The notes: a model not told the origin generated them from the letters alone. Counted from the first letter of the stretch, positions 1-8,517 are shown. The stretch is DNA of 16,501 nucleotides from an uncultured Clostridia bacterium (GCA_949448405.1 CASTFX010000012.1:1-16501), one strand, 5' to 3'. A program made the numbers and translations.

Positions 1-12
1 GTGTGTGTGTGT
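1..12. repeat. (GT)6 dinucleotide microsatellite at the window edge
   Basis: The window begins with six uninterrupted GT units. The true repeat length is unknown because it is cut by the edge, which may also be a contig break. It lies inside the putative partial reading frame on the minus strand, so length changes could switch that frame. Confidence 0.8.
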
Positions 13-53
13 ACAGGCTCTAGGCTTACACGGTTTTGGTTTTGGCTTTTCAT
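1..53 (-). CDS. 5' end of an unrecognised minus-strand gene running into a (GT)n microsatellite (partial)
   Basis: An ATG at 53-51 on the minus strand is preceded by AAAAGGAG about nine bases upstream. It opens a frame that reads MKSQNQNRVSLEPVHTH before the window ends. The last visible codons alternate CAC and ACA because the frame enters the GT/CA repeat, giving His-Thr repeats. A near-consensus promoter lies about 110 bases upstream on the same strand, so transcription in this direction is plausible. The gene lies divergent from the XRE regulator. Too little is visible to name a product. It could also be a short leader peptide, or an artefact of the microsatellite. Confidence 0.4.
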   Translation of the reverse strand, partial: MKSQNQNRVSLEPVHTH

Positions 54-168
54 TTTGGTTTTCTCCTTTTAAGTTGAACATTAAAATTAATCATTTCATT
101 ATGCGATTGAGCTATGCTTGCTCCTGCATTAATTTAACGTATGTTTCTTAATTGTATTTCTTTATATC

Positions 169-197
169 ATTATACCTTCTTATTTTAACATTGTCAA
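169..197 (-). promoter_or_regulatory. Sigma-A type promoter reading leftward
   Basis: On the minus strand TTGACA (197-192) is followed after exactly 17 bases by TATAAT (174-169), a perfect match to both consensus hexamers. The start site would be near 162, leaving an untranslated leader of about 110 bases before the ATG at 53. The -35 box lies inside a small palindrome CATTG-T-CAATG (189-199), a possible operator. Confidence 0.75.
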
Positions 198-246
198 TGA
201 TATTTATTCATTATTTATAATGCAATTTTTGGAAAACATTTCACTT

Positions 247-263
247 TATCATTTCCAATGATA
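247..263. promoter_or_regulatory. Candidate operator palindrome in the divergent control region
   Basis: TATCATT-TCC-AATGATA is a perfect 7-bp inverted repeat. Its half-site CAATGATA recurs at 195-202, overlapping the leftward promoter. Repeated half-sites between an XRE-type repressor gene and a divergent gene are a usual arrangement for repressor binding, but the link to this regulator is inference. Nothing else coding or structured was seen between 200 and 360. Confidence 0.35.
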
Positions 264-369
264 TTTTCTTTACATTTTCAATAATTTGCTGGTATCTATG
301 GCTTTTCTTTTTTTGTATTTATTGGTAAATATTTACTGCTCACTTTCTTAAAATTAAAAGTTTTACATG

Positions 370-424
370 CTAATATAAGTTTACAAAACAGTTTATACTA
401 ACTAATATGTTAAGCTTATATTAG
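370..424. repeat. 10-bp perfect inverted repeat upstream of the XRE gene
   Basis: CTAATATAAG at 370-379 and CTTATATTAG at 415-424 are exact reverse complements separated by 35 bases. The right arm ends four bases before the ribosome binding site of the regulator. A weak promoter candidate, TTTACA (380-385) with a 17-base gap to TAATAT (403-408), lies between the arms. The pair could be an autoregulatory operator or an mRNA hairpin affecting translation. Confidence 0.45.
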
Positions 425-437
425 ATTGGAGGATAAT

Positions 438-779
438 ATGGCATTAGATTACAAACTTATTGGCGAAAGATTAAAGAAAGCAAGAACTAAAAAAGGATAT
501 ACTCAAGAAAAACTTTCAGAAATGATAAATGTTTCAATTGCATACTTAAGTAGAATTGAAACTGGCGCAGCCCATATAAATTTAAAACGTTTGAATGAAC
601 TTTGTGGAATTTTAGAAGTCTCAGAAGCATTCATTTTAAATGGTGCATCTGACAATTCAAATCAATATCTTAATAATGAACTTAGCTCAATTTTAAAGGA
701 TTGTACTCCTGAGAAAAAAGAGTTAATTTATCAGATTGCAACTATAATTTCTGAAAAAAATGATGAAAATAAGCAATAA
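438..779 (+). CDS. XRE-family helix-turn-helix transcriptional regulator
   Basis: A 113-residue protein with a Cro/C1-type DNA-binding domain over about residues 5-62. It shows the usual pattern: an IGERLKKAR-type helix, then GYTQEKLSE and VSIAYLSRIETG forming the turn and recognition helix, then a short fifth helix. The C-terminal 50 residues are acidic and helical with no recognised domain. The start is set at the ATG at 438 because GGAGG (428-432) lies five bases before it. An in-frame TTG at 426 would place that ribosome binding site inside the gene. It is the only plus-strand gene here apart from a predicted small RNA. It is divergent from the partial gene at the left edge, and inverted repeats surround its promoter, so it may regulate itself and that neighbour. 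The regulated targets and any ligand are unknown. Confidence 0.85.
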   Translation: MALDYKLIGERLKKARTKKGYTQEKLSEMINVSIAYLSRIETGAAHINLKRLNELCGILEVSEAFILNGASDNSNQYLNNELSSILKDCTPEKKELIYQIATIISEKNDENKQ

Positions 780-798
780 TATATTTGCTGAATATTAG

Positions 799-869
799 AA
801 AAAATAGACATGTGGGTAAACGGACGACCAATGGTCGTCCCTACAAGTTCCCTATATGTCTATTTTTTT
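799..869. terminator. Bidirectional terminator with a nested REP-like palindrome
   Basis: Outer arms at 799-816 and 850-869 pair as AAAAAATAGACAT with ATGTCTATTTTTT plus a GGG/CCC extension. The A and T runs give a U-tract on either strand. The XRE gene (plus) and the GH15 gene (minus) converge here, so it can serve both. Nested inside is a perfect palindrome GGACGACC-AAT-GGTCGTCC (822-840), unusually G+C-rich for this sequence. Confidence 0.85.
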
Positions 870-875
870 GTACAA

Positions 876-2777
876 TTATTTTATTTCTTTGTGTTTTATA
901 AGTTCATTTAGAACGATTACAAACATTGCATGAGACCATCCAAGTCCTATTACCCAAGCTGATTCCATTTTACTATTGTCAACTTGTTCAGCTAAGAACC
1001 CATGACTTGTAGCTGAGCTCACAACAAAATCAAAACATTCTTTAGCTTTTTTATAGTTCTTTGCTTCTATATGATAAAGTGCCATCCATAGTGTTGCTAT
1101 AACCCATGGTCTATTTCCTGTATAGTGGTCATCTTCAAATCTTAGATATCCTCCTGTATATGTTCTTAGGTTTAGGTCTATTCTTTCTATTGTATTTTTT
1201 ACTTTTTTATCGTTTGGACCAAATATCTTAAATGGAGTTGTAACACCAAGTATACTTATATCTACTCTCTTATCTTCTTCATTTCTTACAAAACTTTTCT
1301 TTTCTTCATCATATAGATTTTTTGATATATAGTCTTTTATCCATTTTATTTGTTTTTGTATCACTTCTATATCTTTATCTATTGAAGCTTGTTTTAGTTT
1401 ATTATCCTTCATGTCTTCTCCAACTGTTGCATATATTTTTGTCATTGCTTCATATGCTGCAAATATACTTGCAAGTGAATATATACTCACACCCTCATAC
1501 ATTTCCCATAAATCATAACTTACTCTTATTTCTTTTTTATTTTCCATTAAGTCTTCTACATATGTCTCTAGGAATTTCACTGCCTTTTCTGCCATTCTTA
1601 AATTATCCTTTAAGAATTTTACTTCTTTTGTTCTTGTGTAGTGGTCATATATTCCATATATTATGCTCGCTGTTTCATCTACTTGATATCCCCAGCATGG
1701 TGCCAAAGTACAGTCTGTAAAGAACCTTTGCTCCCACATTCCATTTTTTGATTGTGTGTTTTTACAAAATACTTTATAGAATTTTTCTGCTTCTCTTTCC
1801 ATCTTTAGCAGGTCTAAAGCTTTTGTGATATATAGAGAATCTCTTGGCCAGCAATATGAATATCTACCACATTTGCTAAATCCTTCGTCTATTTCCATTG
1901 CTGCTGACATTCCACCTGTGTTAGAATTTGTAAGTAATGGATATAGTAAAATAGTTCTATTATATATTTTTTGTATTGTATCTTTGTACTGAGTTCCTTC
2001 TAAGTTAAGTGAAGAATGTGTTTTTAAATAATTTCTCCAATATTGTTTTGCATTTTGAAATTCTTTACTTATATTTCTTTTTCTTATTTTGTCTATCTGT
2101 GTTTCTATATCAATTATTTTATTTTTTTCTTTATTATCACAAATGAATATAGATATACTAAAATCTTTGGATTCATTTGGTTTTAGTGTTCCTACATTGT
2201 AACTTACAGCAGCTGAAGCTGACATTCCAATATAGTCTTTGTCTTTAAGTATTCCATTCCATATAGTTTCTTCCACTCCATTTATTTTATAGCTATCTAG
2301 TTCTAAATCATTTGAAATATATGCCATATTGTATCCATGTGTATACTGAAGCATTCCTCTGTCAATTACTCTAGTTCCAGCAAAATTGTTGTTATCACTT
2401 GTCATTTTTGAATGTACTAAAAATTTTATATCTAGTGGTATATCATGTTCATTTTTAAATGTATACTTACGTATTATTACATTACTTGTTGTTGATACAA
2501 AGTCTGTTTGTGTCATTTTTAAATTAAAATATGTGTTTTTTATTTCTGTTCTTAATACATTTGTATTTTCTATATAATGTTGGTCATATACATTATTTAC
2601 ATCATCATGTAAATATATTAGATTTGAGTCATTTATCTTTACCCCTACATGCATAAATTCTATAAATTGTCTAAAATCTATATTTGGATAGCAAACTCTT
2701 ACTATTTCTCCTTTGTTTGTTAAACCTACTTTTAATTCTTTGTTACCTATTATTGCATCATTTGTGTATGTTCTCAT
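876..2777 (-). CDS. Glycoside hydrolase family 15 (glucoamylase-like) protein
   Basis: A 633-residue protein matching the bacterial GH15 layout: an N-terminal beta-sandwich domain (about residues 1-230), a linker, then an (alpha/alpha)6 catalytic barrel (about 265-630). Visible barrel landmarks are the YCWPRDS motif (308-314), the DLWEMYEG segment (422-429) carrying the probable catalytic acid, and GFLAEQVD (593-600) with the probable catalytic base Glu597. Known family members release glucose from alpha-1,4/1,6-glucans or dextrins by inversion; some act on trehalose or other alpha-glucosides. There is no signal peptide, so a cytoplasmic role in turnover of glycogen or imported maltodextrin is likely. 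The start has AGAAGGAG upstream. It is the last gene of the cluster, 37 bases after the beta-CASP gene, and ends at the shared terminator. It contains no CGG in any coding-strand frame. Exact substrate is uncertain. Confidence 0.88.
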   Translation of the reverse strand: MRTYTNDAIIGNKELKVGLTNKGEIVRVCYPNIDFRQFIEFMHVGVKINDSNLIYLHDDVNNVYDQHYIENTNVLRTEIKNTYFNLKMTQTDFVSTTSNVIIRKYTFKNEHDIPLDIKFLVHSKMTSDNNNFAGTRVIDRGMLQYTHGYNMAYISNDLELDSYKINGVEETIWNGILKDKDYIGMSASAAVSYNVGTLKPNESKDFSISIFICDNKEKNKIIDIETQIDKIRKRNISKEFQNAKQYWRNYLKTHSSLNLEGTQYKDTIQKIYNRTILLYPLLTNSNTGGMSAAMEIDEGFSKCGRYSYCWPRDSLYITKALDLLKMEREAEKFYKVFCKNTQSKNGMWEQRFFTDCTLAPCWGYQVDETASIIYGIYDHYTRTKEVKFLKDNLRMAEKAVKFLETYVEDLMENKKEIRVSYDLWEMYEGVSIYSLASIFAAYEAMTKIYATVGEDMKDNKLKQASIDKDIEVIQKQIKWIKDYISKNLYDEEKKSFVRNEEDKRVDISILGVTTPFKIFGPNDKKVKNTIERIDLNLRTYTGGYLRFEDDHYTGNRPWVIATLWMALYHIEAKNYKKAKECFDFVVSSATSHGFLAEQVDNSKMESAWVIGLGWSHAMFVIVLNELIKHKEIK

Positions 2778-2793
2778 AATTTTTCTCCTTCTA

Positions 2794-2811
2794 CTTTAAA
2801 TTTCTTTAAAG
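2794..2811. repeat. AU-rich intergenic hairpin before the GH15 gene
   Basis: CTTTAAA-TTTC-TTTAAAG is a perfect 7-bp hairpin between the beta-CASP stop codon and the GH15 ribosome binding site. Its base composition makes it weak. A similar element sits between ftsK and the coiled-coil gene. Confidence 0.4.
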
Positions 2812-2814
2812 CTC

Positions 2815-4462
2815 TTATTCTATAATACTTACTATAATCTTTTCGATTTCTTTAAGTTTTAAAGTTATACTGTTTATATCGCTTTCATTGGTGTCATCTG
2901 TTAATATTTCATTCTTTAATATATCTTCCATATCTGTTACTTCATCACGTAGCATTTTTACTTTATTTATAATCTCAATTTTTTGTATTCTTCTTACTGA
3001 TTCTAAATCTAGCCTTCCTTCTAAGTATACTTTATCATTTTCAATTCCATATATTTCTCCATACTTAGGTATAGTAACTGGTATATGGGTCTCTTCAAGT
3101 ATTCTTTCTTTTAAATCATTTTGTGATTGTTTTTCACCATGAACTAAGATTATTTGCTTTGGTTTTTGTATAAATGAATATATAAAATTTAGAAGCCATT
3201 CTTGGTCTGCGTGTCCTGAGTATCCTTCTATATATTCTATCCTAGCATTTACTGCTATTTCTTCTCCAAATATTTTTACATTTTTTGCACCTTCTACTAT
3301 TTTTCTTCCGAGCGTTCCTGGTGCTTGGTATCCAACAAATAGTATAGTATTATTAGAATTCCATAAATTGTGCTTTAAGTGATGCTTTATTCTTCCTACA
3401 TCGCACATTCCGCTTGCTGACATTATTATGCATGGTTCATCTGATTCATTAAGTGCTCTTGATTCTTCTGCTGTCTTTGTAAATTGTAATCCGTTAAATT
3501 CTAGTGGATTATCTCCTCTTTCCATTTCTTCTTTTACTTCATCATCAAATAAATCTTCATTTTCTTTGAATATTTCTGTTGCAGAAATTGCAAGAGGACT
3601 ATCTACATATACTGGTGTTTCCATCAATAGTCTATATTTATTTATGAAACTATCATCTTGCGTGTTTTCCTTTATTTTATTTAGTTCATAAAGTATTTCT
3701 TGTGTTCTTCCGAACTGCAAATGATGGTATTACTACATTTCCACCTTTTCTAATAGTATCATATACTATATCTAGGAACAGTTTCGCTTTATCATCATTT
3801 CTAACATGAATTCTATTTCCATATGTTGATTCCATAATTAAATAATCGGCTGTTTCTATCATAGTTGGAGAGGCAAGAAGTGGAATGTCGTTGTTTCCTA
3901 AATCTCCTGTGAATACTATCTTTTCTTCTTTTTCATTTTCTTTTATCCAGACTTCTATAATTGCTGAACCTAACATATGTCCTGCATCATTATATCTTAC
4001 TGTTATATTCTCATCTACCTCGATGATTTCATTGTATCCTACACTTCTAAATAGTTCTAAACAGTTTGTTGCATCCTCTGCTGTATATAGTGGTGGATAC
4101 CCTAATTTTCCTTCTCTTTTTCTTTTTCTGTTTTTCCATTCAACTTCCATTTCTTGTATATGTCCACTGTCTGGTAGCATTATAGAGCATAAGTCACAAG
4201 TTGCTTTTGTTGCATATACTGGATTTCTATATCCGTCAACATATAGCTTTGGTATTCTTCCTGAATGGTCTATGTGTGCGTGTGTAAGTAGTATAAAATC
4301 TATTTCGTTTACATTAAATGCAAATTCGTCATAGTTTTTGTCTTCTTCTTTTGCTGTTCCTTGGAATAGACCACAGTCTACTAAAAATTTTTTACCTGCT
4401 GCTTCTACTAAAAAGTTTGAGCCTGTAACTCCCTGTGATGCACCTAAAAAAGTAATTTTCAT
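2815..4462 (-). CDS. Metallo-beta-lactamase / beta-CASP RNase-like protein, read through a +1 shift
   Basis: Taken as one gene with one base skipped at 3712, it encodes 548 residues, the usual size for bacterial CPSF-like MBL/beta-CASP proteins. The first part (residues 1-250) carries the metal site: HAHIDHSG (61-68), GH at 161-162 and TGDLGN with Asp187, plus ESTYGNR (211-217). After the shift come GRTQE, the beta-CASP domain, MSASGMCDVG (347-356), SGHAD (415-419) and LVHGE (439-443), whose histidines complete the active site. Family members cut or trim RNA in the cytoplasm; a specific target cannot be named. Without the shift the product stops eight codons later and lacks the beta-CASP domain. 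The start has AGGAGG seven bases or fewer upstream and lies nine bases after the coiled-coil gene. The alternative reading is a frameshifted pseudogene, but both halves are otherwise well conserved. Confidence 0.85.
3709..3712 (-). other. +1 shift site CGGA in the beta-CASP gene
   Basis: Coding strand reads GCA GTT CGG AAG; the conserved sequence needs GCA GTT GGA AGA (Ala-Val-Gly-Arg), so the C at 3712 is surplus. The zero frame gives Arg251 and stops seven codons later. This is the only in-frame CGG in the gene. Confidence 0.85.
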
Positions 4463-4471
4463 TTTTACCTC

Positions 4472-6031
4472 CTATTTTATAAATAATCTAGTCTTTTTCT
4501 TTCCTTTTATAGATATATTATTAAAGTTTTCTATATTGAATCCAAATTCTGGTATATTTCCATCATATATGTTTACTTCTATTGTTCTTTCCTTATCAAA
4601 TAATTGTATACTTATATTTTCTAAATTCATTATTCTGCTACTTAATATTGGCTGTATTATTTTAATATCTGTTTCTAAATCTTTTGTTATATTATTTATT
4701 AGCTTAAATTCATAAAGTTTTTTTATTATTTTTTCTTCTAGCTCTTCAATTTGTTCACAAAGTGGTTCTATATCTTTTATAAATCTTTCTTCATCGTATA
4801 CAATAAAATTATAGTATCTTACTATCCAGAAAAGGTCTATTATTTCTTGTCTTTGCTCAACTTTTTCTATATTATTTACTCTTTCTTTTAGACACTCTAT
4901 AAATATCTTTTGTATTTCTATTTTATACTTTTCTTTGTTTATCGGTGTCATAGTATCTCTTAGTAATTCTACGCTTTCTTCTAATTCCTTTTTTACTTCC
5001 ACATATTTTTTTGCGTCTAATAAACCATTACTTTCCTCTATATCAGCCAATGCCTTTTTTCTTTCTTTTTTTAAAGTTCCAAGTAAATTATTTACACTAA
5101 ATATTTTTTTATATTCTGATAATTTTGAATTTCTTTCTTCAAATTCTTTTATTAAAAGCTGTTCGTCATTTATAATCTTGTCTAATCTTTCGATTTCTCT
5201 TGCCCTATCTTTTTTTATCTGTGTAAGCTCTATTACAAGCTCTTGCTTATTACTTAATCTTTCTAATTCTTTTTCATCCCATGCCTTTTCGTCTAATAGT
5301 CTTTGCTTTTCATTCTCATTCCTTTGAATGCATACTATTATTGCTACTCTGTATATTAGTTGTAATAGTTTTTTTACATTGTCATTATTGTACTTTGATT
5401 TTAATTCTTCTTTTAATTCATTTAATAGTTCCTTTTGATGTTCTTTTTTCATCCAGTTGTCTAGGAACTCAAACCCTAATAGTATCTGCAAATTTTGATA
5501 TATAAGGTTACAGTCAATATTACTTATTTCTTGTGGTAAAGTATTCCATGACCATGCGTTGAAATCTCTTATAATCTCAATATTGTTTATATCTCTTCCT
5601 TCATTTAATAGTTCTGGTAATGCAATTCTTATTAGGTTGTATTTTTCGTCTATATACATTTTTGTATCATTCATCTTAAATAATGCAAAGAGCATAGCTT
5701 TTTCTGTTGGAAACACGTCTATTGTATTTAAAAATGGATTTACCTTGCTTGTAATTCCTTTTTCTAAAAATTCTTGTCCTTGTTCTTCGTTAGGCTTGAC
5801 TATATTAATAGAGTCACACCTTTCTATTATTTTGATTATATTTTCTGCATATTTGTTTCTGTTTTCTACATTTACTTTTATATTTGTATAGTCATTATAT
5901 GAGCTTGTTATTTTATATAGCATGCTAAGAAGGAGATTTTTTACGTCTCCTGAAAATTTTTTCTTAGATAATACTGACTCTAACTTATTATTATTGCTTT
6001 GGAATTTTAATAAGATAGTGTTTGTCTTCAT
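4472..6031 (-). CDS. Unrecognised 519-residue coiled-coil protein
   Basis: I do not recognise the family. The protein has no signal peptide, no membrane segment and no Walker or metal-binding motif that I can see. The N-terminal 200 residues look globular and mixed, with a DFNAWSWNTLPQEI patch (about 165-178). From about residue 198 to 310 and again at about 335-365 and 425-445 it is dominated by Glu/Lys/Leu heptad-like stretches, predicting long coiled coils. The last 60 residues look beta-rich and are basic (KGKKKTR) near the end. The start is supported by AAAGGGAT upstream. It lies 34 bases after ftsK and nine bases before the beta-CASP gene, so all three are probably co-transcribed. A link to chromosome segregation or RNA turnover is suggested only by neighbours. 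It has no CGG in any coding-strand frame. Confidence 0.75.
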   Translation of the reverse strand: MKTNTILLKFQSNNNKLESVLSKKKFSGDVKNLLLSMLYKITSSYNDYTNIKVNVENRNKYAENIIKIIERCDSINIVKPNEEQGQEFLEKGITSKVNPFLNTIDVFPTEKAMLFALFKMNDTKMYIDEKYNLIRIALPELLNEGRDINNIEIIRDFNAWSWNTLPQEISNIDCNLIYQNLQILLGFEFLDNWMKKEHQKELLNELKEELKSKYNNDNVKKLLQLIYRVAIIVCIQRNENEKQRLLDEKAWDEKELERLSNKQELVIELTQIKKDRAREIERLDKIINDEQLLIKEFEERNSKLSEYKKIFSVNNLLGTLKKERKKALADIEESNGLLDAKKYVEVKKELEESVELLRDTMTPINKEKYKIEIQKIFIECLKERVNNIEKVEQRQEIIDLFWIVRYYNFIVYDEERFIKDIEPLCEQIEELEEKIIKKLYEFKLINNITKDLETDIKIIQPILSSRIMNLENISIQLFDKERTIEVNIYDGNIPEFGFNIENFNNISIKGKKKTRLFIK

Positions 6032-6045
6032 ATTTATCCCTTTCT

Positions 6046-6067
6046 AGTTTAAATTTTACTTTAAACT
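6046..6067. repeat. AU-rich hairpin overlapping the ftsK stop codon
   Basis: AGTTTAAA-TTTTAC-TTTAAACT is a perfect 8-bp hairpin whose right arm overlaps the TAG stop of ftsK (6068-6066). It precedes the ribosome binding site of the coiled-coil gene. No U-tract fits a terminator, so it may be a processing or translational-coupling element. Confidence 0.4.
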
Positions 6068-8447
6068 ATTCTTCTGTACTTTCTGCCATATCTGGCTCTG
6101 GATTTGACTTTAGTTCTTCCCATCTTTCTTTTGACATTAATACTTCTCTTGGTTTACTTCCCTGATATCCTGATATTATTCCTCTTTCTGCCATTTGGTC
6201 TATTATTCTTCCGGCTCTTGCATATCCTACTTTTAATCTTCTTTGTATAAATGAAGTTGATGCTTGACCATTTGATATTACTTCTTCTATTGCTTCTTCT
6301 AGTCTTGGATCTACATCGTCTTCAAGCTCTTCTTCACTTACTTCTTTATCTGTTTTATTTGCTTTTTCTATTGATTCGATAATATCTGTATTGTATACAG
6401 TTTCTCCGTCTTTCTTTAAGAAATCTACTATTTTCTCAACTTCTTTATCTGATACGAAAGTTCCTTGTACTCTTGTAGGTTTTGACATTCCTGTTGGGTA
6501 ATATAGCATATCTCCTTTTCCTAGTAGTTTCTCAGCTCCAGGCATATCTAATATAGTTCTTGAGTCAATTTGTGAAGATACTGCAAATGCTATTCTTGAT
6601 GGTATATTTGCTTTGATAAGTCCTGTGATTACATCTACTGATGGTCTTTGTGTTGCTATAACTAAATGCATACCTGCTGCTCTTGCCTTCTGTGCAAGTC
6701 TACATATTGCATCTTCTACGTCTTTTGCTGCAACCATCATTAAATCTGCAAGCTCGTCTATAATTATTACTATTTGAGGCATTTTTGCATTTTGTTCTTC
6801 CTCTTCGCCATTTTCTAATGCCTTATTATATCCTTTTATATCTCTTACACCTTTTGCTGCAAATTTTGCATATCTGTCTTCCATTTCTTGTACTGCCCAA
6901 GCTAGTGCTCCTGCTGCTTTTCTTGGGTCTGTTACAACTGGTATAAGTAGGTGTGGTATACCATTATATACTGATAATTCTACTATTTTAGGGTCTACCA
7001 TTACAAGTTTTACTTCACTTGGTTTTGATTTGTATATAATACTTGTAATTAATGTGTTTATACATACACTCTTTCCTGAACCTGTACTTCCTGCAACAAG
7101 TAAGTGTGGCATCTTTGCTATATCTGCTATTACTCTAGCTCCACTTACATCTTTTCCAAGTCCCATTGATAGTTTAGATTCTGCTGTTACAAATTCTTCT
7201 GAGTCTAATACATCTCTTAGGTGTACCATTTCTGTGTCTTTGTTTGGTATCTCAATACCTACTGCTTGTTTTCCTGGAATTGGAGCTTCAATTCTTATAC
7301 TTTGTGCTGCTAAGTTTAGTGCTATATCATCTGCTAAGTTTGCAATTTTGCTAACTCTTACTCCTTCTGCTGGTTTTAACTCAAATCTAGTAATTGCTGG
7401 TCCAACTGAAACATCTTCAACTTTTGCTGCTACGCCAAAGCTATGTAATGTCTTTTGAAGTTTTAAAGCATTATCTGTAATTGTTTTCTTTTCAGTTTTT
7501 GCCTTTTTTTCTCCTTGTTCTAATAGTGCTATTGGTGGAAATTCATAATTTTGGTCTTCCACAACTTGTGCATGTTCTAATTGCAAAACTTGTTTTTTGT
7601 TATCTGCTTTTTCTTGTTCTGTTTCTTTAAATAAATTTGCCTCTATATAGTCATCATTTTTTGGCTCTTTTTCTGTTTTTTCATTACATGATAGTGGTAT
7701 ATCTATATCTATTTCTTCTTGTTTGATTTTTTCTGCTACTTCTTCGTCTCCAAATGGGTCTGTCATTATTACTGAATGAGATTTTTTAGGTTTTTCTTCT
7801 CTTACTTTCTTTTCTTTTATCTTTTTAGGTTTTCTTACAACTTCTTCTTCCTCTTCTTCATCCTCGTCTTCTTCATATTCTCTTGCTTCTTTCATTCTAG
7901 TAGAAAGCTTGTCTATAAGCTCTGCTGGTTTTATTCCAAATGTAAATATGACAAGAAGTATTGTAACTCCTACTAAAAGGACATTTGCTCCAACTGTTCC
8001 TAACATTTTGGTTAGTGGTACTGCAACTAATACTCCTAGTACTCCTCCACCTTTGTTTTGTGTTCCTAGGTCGTATCCTTCTGTTACAATATCTGAAAAT
8101 TCATCATTTATATTTAATACTTTATTTGTTCCTGATAATTGCATTGAAGTCATAAATGCACATATGCATAATACTATAACTACATATTGAATTACTTTAG
8201 GCGTAACAAATTCTTTTTCTTCTTTTATAAGTATTACACCTACTATGAATGCTCCTACTGGTACAAGGTATTTTATTACTCCCATTATTCCACCTAGCAT
8301 TGGGCTTAGGTGTTCTCCTATGTATCCTGATTGTATGTAAATTAGTACTGCTAATAGTACACTAAAAATCATAATTATAATTGCATGTATATATGCATCT
8401 TGCTTTGCTTTCTTTTTTCTTTTTGTACTTTTCTTTTTGGTTGCCAT
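6066..8447 (-). CDS. ftsK: FtsK/SpoIIIE-type DNA translocase
   Basis: A 793-residue protein with the complete FtsK/SpoIIIE order. A basic N-terminus is followed by about four membrane helices (near residues 19-40, 52-74, 83-102 and 139-170). A very acidic then charged linker (about 190-300) leads to the alpha/beta motor with Walker A GSTGSGKS (453-460), Walker B VIIIDELAD (560-568) and an ATQRPS element (598-603). The C-terminal gamma winged helix (about 715-785) normally reads polar DNA sequences. The protein sits at the division septum and pumps chromosomal DNA out of the closing septum or, in spore formers, into the prespore. A promoter and a 10-bp inverted repeat lie directly upstream, so it probably heads its transcript. 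The ribosome binding site is GGCGGGAG. Whether it is the division or the sporulation paralogue cannot be decided here. Confidence 0.95.
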   Translation of the reverse strand: MATKKKSTKRKKKAKQDAYIHAIIIMIFSVLLAVLIYIQSGYIGEHLSPMLGGIMGVIKYLVPVGAFIVGVILIKEEKEFVTPKVIQYVVIVLCICAFMTSMQLSGTNKVLNINDEFSDIVTEGYDLGTQNKGGGVLGVLVAVPLTKMLGTVGANVLLVGVTILLVIFTFGIKPAELIDKLSTRMKEAREYEEDEDEEEEEEVVRKPKKIKEKKVREEKPKKSHSVIMTDPFGDEEVAEKIKQEEIDIDIPLSCNEKTEKEPKNDDYIEANLFKETEQEKADNKKQVLQLEHAQVVEDQNYEFPPIALLEQGEKKAKTEKKTITDNALKLQKTLHSFGVAAKVEDVSVGPAITRFELKPAEGVRVSKIANLADDIALNLAAQSIRIEAPIPGKQAVGIEIPNKDTEMVHLRDVLDSEEFVTAESKLSMGLGKDVSGARVIADIAKMPHLLVAGSTGSGKSVCINTLITSIIYKSKPSEVKLVMVDPKIVELSVYNGIPHLLIPVVTDPRKAAGALAWAVQEMEDRYAKFAAKGVRDIKGYNKALENGEEEEQNAKMPQIVIIIDELADLMMVAAKDVEDAICRLAQKARAAGMHLVIATQRPSVDVITGLIKANIPSRIAFAVSSQIDSRTILDMPGAEKLLGKGDMLYYPTGMSKPTRVQGTFVSDKEVEKIVDFLKKDGETVYNTDIIESIEKANKTDKEVSEEELEDDVDPRLEEAIEEVISNGQASTSFIQRRLKVGYARAGRIIDQMAERGIISGYQGSKPREVLMSKERWEELKSNPEPDMAESTEE

Positions 8448-8480
8448 TTGTATTTCTCCCGCCTTTATTAGATATCATAT

Positions 8481-8517
8481 TTTTACATATTACATTGTAT
8501 CATTGTGATATGTAAAA
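8481..8517. repeat. 10-bp inverted repeat overlapping the ftsK promoter
   Basis: TTTTACATAT (8481-8490) and ATATGTAAAA (8508-8517) are exact reverse complements 17 bases apart. They flank and overlap the -10 box and spacer of the ftsK promoter. This is a plausible binding site for a dimeric repressor. Confidence 0.5.

Noticed and set aside
426..437. TTG start at 426 for the XRE regulator
   Set aside because: GGAGG at 428-432 would then be inside the gene, while it is ideally spaced for the ATG at 438.
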